A stretch of 57,998 nt of DNA from Muribaculaceae bacterium (GTDB lineage Bacteria; Bacteroidota; Bacteroidia; Bacteroidales; Muribaculaceae), in contig JAGCRW010000064.1 in assembly GCA_017964485.1 (NCBI GenBank), positions 1 through 57,998 of the forward strand, read 5' to 3'. The notes beneath the pieces were generated by a model. That model saw only the letters and a list, made by a program, of their open reading frames with translations. It was not told where the DNA came from and made no database searches. A program made the translations under genes and the position numbers. The stretch's first letter is position 1; each line of letters begins with the position of its first letter. This document shows, in pieces, positions 52,466-57,998 of the stretch.

Positions 52466-54277
52466 TTATTTTTCAATCCAGTCACCGTTGGCTTTGATAA
52501 GGGCGATTAGGTGGGGGATGGCATCGGCTTCGGGAATGTTTTTCTCGATGCACTCTTTGCCCTTGTAAAGGCTGATGCGTCCCACGGCAGCGCCCACATA
52601 GCCATAGTCGGCGTCGGCCATCTCGCCTGGTCCGTTCACTACACATCCCATTACGCCAATCTTCAGGTGGGTGAGGTGGGCCGTGGCTTCCTGCACACGG
52701 TGTACGGTGGTTTGCAGGTCAAACATGGTTCTTCCGCAACTTGGGCAGGATATGAACTCGGTCTTTGTGGTGCGCAATCGAGCCGCTTGGAGGATGGCAA
52801 AAGCGTAGCCTATCACTTCATTCTGGTTCTCATAATCAGGTACCTCGAGCCAGATGCCATCGCCCAAGCCGTTGAGCAGCACAGCGCCAAGGTCAGCACC
52901 TGCCTTAACTTGCAGCCACTCGGAGTCGTTGTCGAGATAACCGTTGTGGAGGATAATAGGACAGCTGATACCTTCATCAATAAGGGAGTGAATAAGAGCC
53001 TGTTGGCAACCACTCACATTGACATTGTCGTGCGTGATGATTAACACCACATTGCCGCAGTCTTTAAGGAAGAGCAGTCTCTCCACAGGTGTGCTGGCAG
53101 GCACCTCGAGCCACTTGAGGGGTACAGTGATATCGTTGTCCCAGTTGTCGAGAGAGAATAGGGGAGATGTGTTGATTTCGCCTTGATAGACAGCTGTAGG
53201 AACAATGAAACGGTCGCCGTCGTTGAGGGCTCCTGTTTTGCTGAAGAAGAAGTCAGGACGGCGGTTGCCGGTTATCTCTTCTGGGCGGCATGAAGCTATT
53301 ACAATGGGTGTTTTGCCACCCACTATGCCATTTATGCTGTTGCCAACGCGTCGCTCGGGCATAAGTGGGTTGTAGCCCTTGCTGAATTGCCCCTTGATGA
53401 AGGGATGCCCCTCGCGGCTTGAGATATAATCAACTAGTTTGTTGGCAACTGGCACCTCGAGTTCGGGGTCTTCGCTAAGCGATACGCGAATGGTATCACC
53501 CAAGCCCTGACTCAAAAGTGCGCCAATGCCTACTGCACTCTTTATGCGTCCGTCCTCGCCAAAGCCAGCTTCAGTAACTCCCAGATGCAGAGGGAAATGC
53601 ATGTCTTCAGCATCCATGGCGGCTACTAAACGTCGTACCGCCTCGACCATAACAACCACATTGGAGGCTTTCATCGAAATCACCACGTCCATGAAATTCT
53701 GTTCCACAAAGACGCGCAGGTATTCCATAACGCTCTCCACCATGCCTGGGGCGGTGTTGCCGTAACGGCTCATGATGCGGTCGCTCAGCGAACCGTGGTT
53801 TACACCAAGCCTTACTGCTGTGCCATGATTGCGGCACAGGTCGATAAAGGGAACCAGCGAGTCGTGGATGCGCTGGAGTTCGGTTTGGTATTCCTCGTCG
53901 GTGTAGGTCAGGCTTTTAAATTGGCGCGCAGGATCAACAAAGTTGCCTGGGTTTATGCGCACCTTGTCGGTGACCTGGGCTGCCTCGAGAGCGGCGCGTG
54001 GGTTGAAATGGATGTCAGCAACTAGTGGAACCTGACAACCACGCTCACGCAACTGCTGGCGAATTATTCCCAAATTTTTTGCCTCACGCACGCCTTGCGT
54101 CGTTAGCCTCACATAGTGGGCTCCAGCGTCGGCAATGCGCAGGCATTGCTCCACGCTCGCCTCAATGTCGTTGGTTGAGGTGTTGGTCATTGACTGCACC
54201 CTGATAGGGAAGTCGCTGCCCAGCGGTGTGTTGCCTATATTTACTGTAACAGTCTTGCGACGATGATAATTAAACAT
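52466..54277 (-). CDS. ispG: 4-hydroxy-3-methylbut-2-enyl diphosphate synthase, long form
   Basis: This 603-residue protein has an N-terminal TIM-barrel part (VRVQSMTNTSTNDIEAS-like: here FPIRVQSMTNTSTNDIEA, then PLVADIHFNPRAALEAA and KVRINPGNF). A middle insert at about residues 280-500 is found in the long IspG form of Bacteroidetes and plants. The C-terminal 4Fe-4S domain carries the cysteines SCPSCGRTMFD and VMGCVVNGPGE. It makes HMBPP in the MEP isoprenoid pathway. The polyprenyl chain used by MenA derives from this pathway. Confidence 0.97.
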   Translation of the reverse strand: MFNYHRRKTVTVNIGNTPLGSDFPIRVQSMTNTSTNDIEASVEQCLRIADAGAHYVRLTTQGVREAKNLGIIRQQLRERGCQVPLVADIHFNPRAALEAAQVTDKVRINPGNFVDPARQFKSLTYTDEEYQTELQRIHDSLVPFIDLCRNHGTAVRLGVNHGSLSDRIMSRYGNTAPGMVESVMEYLRVFVEQNFMDVVISMKASNVVVMVEAVRRLVAAMDAEDMHFPLHLGVTEAGFGEDGRIKSAVGIGALLSQGLGDTIRVSLSEDPELEVPVANKLVDYISSREGHPFIKGQFSKGYNPLMPERRVGNSINGIVGGKTPIVIASCRPEEITGNRRPDFFFSKTGALNDGDRFIVPTAVYQGEINTSPLFSLDNWDNDITVPLKWLEVPASTPVERLLFLKDCGNVVLIITHDNVNVSGCQQALIHSLIDEGISCPIILHNGYLDNDSEWLQVKAGADLGAVLLNGLGDGIWLEVPDYENQNEVIGYAFAILQAARLRTTKTEFISCPSCGRTMFDLQTTVHRVQEATAHLTHLKIGVMGCVVNGPGEMADADYGYVGAAVGRISLYKGKECIEKNIPEADAIPHLIALIKANGDWIEK

Positions 54278-54342
54278 AGTTTAGTGTTCTGTATGATTTC
54301 GGAGGGAATAAACTTGGTGCTTTGCCCTTTGTGATTTTTACT

Positions 54343-54993
54343 TTATCCAAATAATCTCATCATCAGTGAGACGCAGATTAGGCCGTTGAGGAAGCCTGCT
54401 ATCACTTGGGGCAGAGTGTGGCGCTTAAGAAGCAAGCGAGCACTGCCTAGCAAGCCCGAAAGGAGAATGGCAAGGAGAATGTAGAACACCATCCACGGCC
54501 TGCTGATAATCTCTAGCTCCATGGCATCGATCTGCCAAAGTAGGGCAACAAGTCCTCCCATGCCAGCCATGTGAGCGCTGATTTTCCACCAGCAGTTGAC
54601 GATGGTCGAGATGAGGCATGTCAATGTTCCACCCACAAAGAACATCACCAGCCATTTGGGCTCGTGGGTATAGAGTGCATGAAATACCACGAAGGCACAG
54701 AATATAGTGCCAGTGATGTAAGGTATTAGTCGCTCTTTGCGGCTAATCATGCGTTTGTCTTTGATAATCTTTAAGTTGTGGAGCAAAGCGATGGTGATCA
54801 TCGGGAAGATGCAGGTGAGCGCAAAGACGATGAGCAAGAGTTTGAAGCGCGCACCAGTCACATCAAGGAGTTTCGGCGAGATGCTCAGCGCCATAACTGT
54901 GCTTATGGTGGGTGTGAGTAGCGGGCTGAGCATTGTGGAGATGAACTTCGCCACCTCGTCGAGGATTCTTATTCTTGTTATTCTTGAGACCAT
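54343..54993 (-). CDS. PAP2-like membrane protein
   Basis: This is a 216-residue protein with five to six transmembrane helices. A PAP2-type pattern is visible but incomplete: KDKRMISRKERLIPY near residue 78, KISAHMAGMGG near 136 (in the PSGH position) and SARLLLKRHTLPQVIAG near 182 (in the SRxxxxxHxxxD position, with the final Asp replaced). It could be a phosphatase with an altered active site or a non-enzymatic relative. It starts 12 nt after rpoN and is probably cotranscribed with it. Confidence 0.7.
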   Translation of the reverse strand: MVSRITRIRILDEVAKFISTMLSPLLTPTISTVMALSISPKLLDVTGARFKLLLIVFALTCIFPMITIALLHNLKIIKDKRMISRKERLIPYITGTIFCAFVVFHALYTHEPKWLVMFFVGGTLTCLISTIVNCWWKISAHMAGMGGLVALLWQIDAMELEIISRPWMVFYILLAILLSGLLGSARLLLKRHTLPQVIAGFLNGLICVSLMMRLFG

Positions 54994-55005
54994 TATAATG
55001 AAGAA

Positions 55006-56481
55006 TTATAAAGTTTTTCTCTGTCTTGCGACTGGAATGAGGAGGTTCTCGCGGTATTTTGCCACAGTGCGACGCTTGATGTTGTAGCCTCGCTCTTGCA
55101 GGATGTTGCAGAGCTTTTCATCGCTGAGAGGTTTCTTTTTGTCCTCGTTCTCAACGAGTTCCTTGATAATCTCCTTGATGGCAACCGATGAGGTCTCATT
55201 GTCGTCAAGGCTGTTGCCAAAGAAATATTTGAGGTCGAAGATGCCCCAGTTGGTATCAACATATTTGTTTTGGCGAGCTCGTGAGATGGTGGAAACGTCA
55301 TATCCAGTCATGTCGGCGATATCGTTGAGCACCAATGGTTTGAGAGTCATTGGGTCGCCGGTGATAAAAAACTCTTGCTGCTTGAGCATGATGGCCTTCA
55401 TGATGTTGTAGAGTTTCTCTTGACGCATCTTGAGCATTTCGATGAAACTGGTAGCCCGCTCATACTGTCGCTTGATGAGGATGTCGTTGTCGCTCTCGTT
55501 GGCAGAGGCTCGTTTTGCGATGCGCTGATACTCAATCTCGTAACTTTCAGATATTTGAAGTTCAGGAATGTCATTGACTAGAGTGAGCGTCAGTTTACCG
55601 TCTTCGTTAGAGATTACAAAGTCGGGTGTTATGTGTTGGGCGTTGCTCATGCGCTCGCCCGAGCTGAAGATATTTCCTGGGCGGGGATTGGTGCGCTTAA
55701 TAATTTTGTCGGCTTTGAGGAACGTGTCCTCGTCGATGTTTAGAGCATTGAGAATCTTGTCGTAGTGATGTCGCTCATATTCCTCGAAATGCTTGTCAAC
55801 AATGGCGTGAGCAATCTGCGCGATGTCGATGTTCTCGCCCTTCATATCCTCGATTTGCAGGAGGATGCATTCCCTAGTGCTGGTGGCGCCAATGCCTGCT
55901 GGTTCCAGATCTTGAATAATTTCGAGCACGTCTTGCACCTCTTGTGGTGTAACGAATTCGTTTTCCTTAGAAATGATATTGCCGCAGATGGAGGTGATAG
56001 GTCTGCGGAGCAGACCGTCATCGTCGATTTCGCCTATGATGTACTCGGCAATTAACAGCTGGCGCTCGTCAAGGTCGCGTTCACGGATTTGATTCATCAG
56101 AACCTCATACATTGATGCCTCGTTGATTACTGGTGGACGATATATGTCGGTATCGAAGTTCTGACGGCGTTTGGTTTGAATATAGCTTAAACCATCATCG
56201 TTGCGGTCGTAGTCGTCATCGTCGGCCTGGGTGAATGCGGTGTCGAATGGGTCATCATTATTTTGGTTATCCTCGCCGTCATTCTCGTAGTCATTGACGT
56301 TGCTGTCGGCTTCTTCGAGGGCTGGGTTGTCGTCAAGCTCCATTTCGATGCGGTCTTTTATCTCATCATCGTTCATCTCGATGAGTTGGCCCAGCATCAC
56401 CTGCATCTGCGACGCCTTTTGCTTTAGAACCATCTCTTGGCTCAGTTTCTGTATCTGTTGAAAATCGTTGGTCTCGTTCAT
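55006..56481 (-). CDS. rpoN: RNA polymerase sigma-54 factor
   Basis: This is a 491-residue protein. The Gln-rich N-terminal region I (QQIQKLSQEMVLKQKASQMQ) that binds activators is present, followed by an acidic linker at about 55-95. The core-binding region follows, and the C-terminal RpoN box (RRTVAKYRE) lies within IKRRTVAKYRENLLIPVARQ. Sigma-54 directs transcription from -24/-12 promoters and needs an AAA+ activator; no such activator is in the window. A consensus vegetative promoter precedes it. Confidence 0.97.
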   Translation of the reverse strand: MNETNDFQQIQKLSQEMVLKQKASQMQVMLGQLIEMNDDEIKDRIEMELDDNPALEEADSNVNDYENDGEDNQNNDDPFDTAFTQADDDDYDRNDDGLSYIQTKRRQNFDTDIYRPPVINEASMYEVLMNQIRERDLDERQLLIAEYIIGEIDDDGLLRRPITSICGNIISKENEFVTPQEVQDVLEIIQDLEPAGIGATSTRECILLQIEDMKGENIDIAQIAHAIVDKHFEEYERHHYDKILNALNIDEDTFLKADKIIKRTNPRPGNIFSSGERMSNAQHITPDFVISNEDGKLTLTLVNDIPELQISESYEIEYQRIAKRASANESDNDILIKRQYERATSFIEMLKMRQEKLYNIMKAIMLKQQEFFITGDPMTLKPLVLNDIADMTGYDVSTISRARQNKYVDTNWGIFDLKYFFGNSLDDNETSSVAIKEIIKELVENEDKKKPLSDEKLCNILQERGYNIKRRTVAKYRENLLIPVARQRKTL

Positions 56482-56507
56482 GATTTTGTTGTTTTCAATT
56501 CAGTTTA

Positions 56508-56538
56508 CAAAATTAGTGCAAGCCGAGAGAAAAACAAA
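56508..56538 (-). promoter_or_regulatory. Promoter of rpoN
   Basis: Read leftward, TTTG (56538-56535) and TAATTTTG (56515-56508) are spaced by 19 nt, a full match to the Bacteroidetes consensus. The start of transcription should lie about 20 nt before the ATG at 56481. Confidence 0.72.
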
Positions 56539-56583
56539 ATGAAAAGCAAAGATTTTCATTTTTATTTTGATAAAATGCTCGCA

Positions 56584-56663
56584 CTCGGAAGGCATTGTGC
56601 ATGTACAGCCATTTCTCGCATAACCGCATCTTTCCGAGGCGTCGCCTAATTTATCTTAAGATA
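56584..56663. repeat. Intergenic inverted-repeat segment between dusB and rpoN
   Basis: The 216-nt gap between rpoN and dusB holds an inverted pair ctcggaa (56584-56590) / ttccgag (56632-56638) around a GC-richer core, and a 12-nt palindrome tatcttaagata at 56652-56663. No gene is visible in it. It may be a dispersed intergenic repeat or an RNA structure. Confidence 0.35.
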
Positions 56664-56697
56664 GAGAAATTGGCCAACATTGGCATGAAAAAGAGCA

Positions 56698-57702
56698 TTA
56701 TTTCTCGATGGTTTCTTCTAAACTTGGAAAAATGTCATTCTCGATGTGGTCAAGGATGGCGGTAAGTTCGGCTTTGGTATTGGCTCGGAGCATGGCGATG
56801 CGCGTCTCGCGGAAATTGCGGATGCCCTTGAACAAAGGAGTAGCTGCAAGGTGGCGGCGAATGTGGAGGATGCCGCGGTATTCGTCGATGCGGTCGATAC
56901 TCTCATCAATCTGTCGTCGCAGCAGCGCCATCTTCTCGTGGCGGGTGATTTCGGGAATGGTGCCGTCGGCTAGATACTGCTTCATCTCGCGGAAGATCCA
57001 CGGTGCGCCAATCGAGGCGCGTCCCACCATGATGCCGTCGACGCCGTAGCGGTCATAGTATTCTGCTAATTTCTCTGCACTTGTAATGTCACCGTTGCCA
57101 ATTATGGGAATGGTCATGCGAGGGTTGTTCTTCACCTCGCCGATGAGTGTCCAATCGGCCTCGCCGTTGTACATTTGCGAACGTGTGCGACCATGAATCG
57201 TCAGGGCTTGTATGCCGCAATCTTGCAGTTGCTCAGCAAGCTCCACGATTATCTTGTTGTTGCAGTCCCAGCCTAAACGAGTCTTGACAGTAACAGGCAG
57301 ATTAACGGCCTTAACCACCTCGCGGGTGATTTCAAGCATCAGCGGACTATTGCGCAACATGCCTGCTCCTGCCCCTTTGTGAGCCACTTTTTTCACCGGG
57401 CAGCCAAAGTTGATGTCGAGGACTTCAGGTTTGGCTTGCTCAGCGATGCGGGCAGCTTCGACCATAGGTCCCACCTCACGGCCGTAGATTTGTATGGCTG
57501 CAGGTCGCTCGCCAGGGTTGATGACCATCTTGCGCAAGGTGCTGTCGATGTTGCGAATCACCGCGTCGGCGCTCACAAACTCGGTATAGACCATGTCGGC
57601 CCCCTGCTCACGACATATCTGCCTAAACGACACATCGGTTACGTCTTCCATTGGTGCCAGCATCACTGGGCGGGGACCTAAATCTATGCTTCCTATTTTC
57701 AT
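56698..57702 (-). CDS. dusB: tRNA-dihydrouridine synthase, DusB type
   Basis: This is a 334-residue protein. The start MKIGSIDLGPRPVMLAPMED is the canonical FMN-binding N-terminus. The catalytic Cys lies in DINFGCPVKKVAHKGAGAGM (about residue 99). TVKTRLGWD, ALTIHGRTRSQMY, IPIIGNGDI and DGIMVGRASIGAPW are further family motifs. It reduces uridine in tRNA to dihydrouridine with FMN and NADPH. Length and motif order are normal. It is preceded by a possible -7 element (TATTTTTG, minus strand, 57731-57724). Confidence 0.95.
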   Translation of the reverse strand: MKIGSIDLGPRPVMLAPMEDVTDVSFRQICREQGADMVYTEFVSADAVIRNIDSTLRKMVINPGERPAAIQIYGREVGPMVEAARIAEQAKPEVLDINFGCPVKKVAHKGAGAGMLRNSPLMLEITREVVKAVNLPVTVKTRLGWDCNNKIIVELAEQLQDCGIQALTIHGRTRSQMYNGEADWTLIGEVKNNPRMTIPIIGNGDITSAEKLAEYYDRYGVDGIMVGRASIGAPWIFREMKQYLADGTIPEITRHEKMALLRRQIDESIDRIDEYRGILHIRRHLAATPLFKGIRNFRETRIAMLRANTKAELTAILDHIENDIFPSLEETIEK

Positions 57703-57880
57703 TCTTAGTCAAATTTGAGACTACAAAAATACAACAAAAAACAATTAGTTTTGCCGATTTCATTATTTTTCCATTTTTTTGACAATGGCAGAGCGTAAAA
57801 AGTGCTTTTTCAGTGTGTTTCTTGGGCTTTGTGACACAACTGCAAGGTTGTCAGTTCCATTAGAGCGTGGTTTTTAGGGG

Positions 57881-57888
57881 TAATTTTG
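57881..57888 (+). promoter_or_regulatory. -7 element for the last gene
   Basis: TAATTTTG matches TAnnTTTG and lies 55 nt before the ATG at 57944. No good -33 element was found at the usual distance. Confidence 0.4.
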
Positions 57889-57943
57889 CGGTGTGAAATC
57901 AATTAACGGCTAATTTATAATCTATCAAAACACATTTATTATT

Positions 57944-57998
57944 ATGGAAACCAAACCCCGCACCCGAGTTTATAACGTGATTATCCTTGACAAGAGTG
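57944..57998 (+). CDS. Start of a gene, possibly a VWA-domain protein
   Basis: Only the first 18 codons are in the window (METKPRTRVYNVIILDKS). The hydrophobic strand NVIILDKS followed by the window end resembles the first strand and the D-x-S of a von Willebrand factor A MIDAS motif. This is a weak suggestion because the next residues are not visible. There is no signal peptide. Confidence 0.4.
   Translation, partial: METKPRTRVYNVIILDKS

Noticed and set aside
1-57998. tRNA or rRNA genes
   Set aside because: No intergenic segment shows a cloverleaf with a CCA end or the rRNA signatures; the gaps are mostly short and AT-rich.

Overview
The window looks like a piece of a Bacteroidales chromosome, most plausibly a Muribaculaceae-type gut bacterium (the family is an inference). 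The evidence is: a type IX secretion (T9SS) locus; Bacteroidetes-type promoters (TTTG, about 20 nt, TAnnTTTG) seen directly at several starts; BatC/D/E genes; NrfHA plus ResB/CcsA; a long-form IspG; and several secreted proteins with dockerin-like calcium repeats. No tRNA, rRNA, CRISPR array, transposase or phage gene was seen.

Layout. 1-3.1 kb: the end of a Bat operon (batC fragment, batD, batE), then a PAP2 phosphatase and a small conserved HTH protein. 4.2-16.1 kb: a leftward block of five secreted proteins (two with dockerin-like repeats, two close paralogs, and a 1581-residue protein built from five repeats). This block is bracketed by two nearly identical hairpins. 16.4-24.9 kb: housekeeping genes (tex, a membrane phosphoesterase, an acyltransferase, a lipoprotein, prmC, lysA, a TIGR04076-like protein, a DUF4923-like protein). 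24.9-29.7 kb: nitrite ammonification (nrfH, nrfA) with the cytochrome c maturation genes resB and ccsA, plus a lipoprotein resembling the SecD P1 head. 29.8-32.1 kb: a GT2 glycosyltransferase and an acyltransferase-3 protein. 32.2-39.4 kb: the T9SS operon porT-porP-porK/gldK-porL/gldL-porM/gldM-porN/gldN, closed by a strong terminator. 39.5-43.2 kb: an accessory cluster of mostly unrecognised small genes whose upstream regions carry a repeated AT-rich promoter element; it includes a 55-codon gene. 43.4-44.7 kb: a BspA-like leucine-rich-repeat protein. 44.8-50 kb: menA, a lipoprotein, a YfcE-type phosphoesterase, riboflavin synthase and a PorE-like T9SS protein. 50-58 kb: an unknown secreted protein, a CotH protein with a dockerin, ispG, a PAP2-like membrane protein, rpoN, dusB, and the first codons of a gene that may encode a VWA protein.

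How it fits together. PorT, PorP, PorK-N and PorE are parts of a secretion machine, and the paralog pair and the giant repeat protein carry C-terminal regions that look like its cargo signals. NrfHA takes electrons from menaquinol, which MenA helps make, and needs heme attachment of the kind ResB/CcsA perform. The best candidates for undescribed biology are the giant five-repeat surface protein and its paralogous neighbours, and the 39.5-43.2 kb cluster with its shared promoter element.
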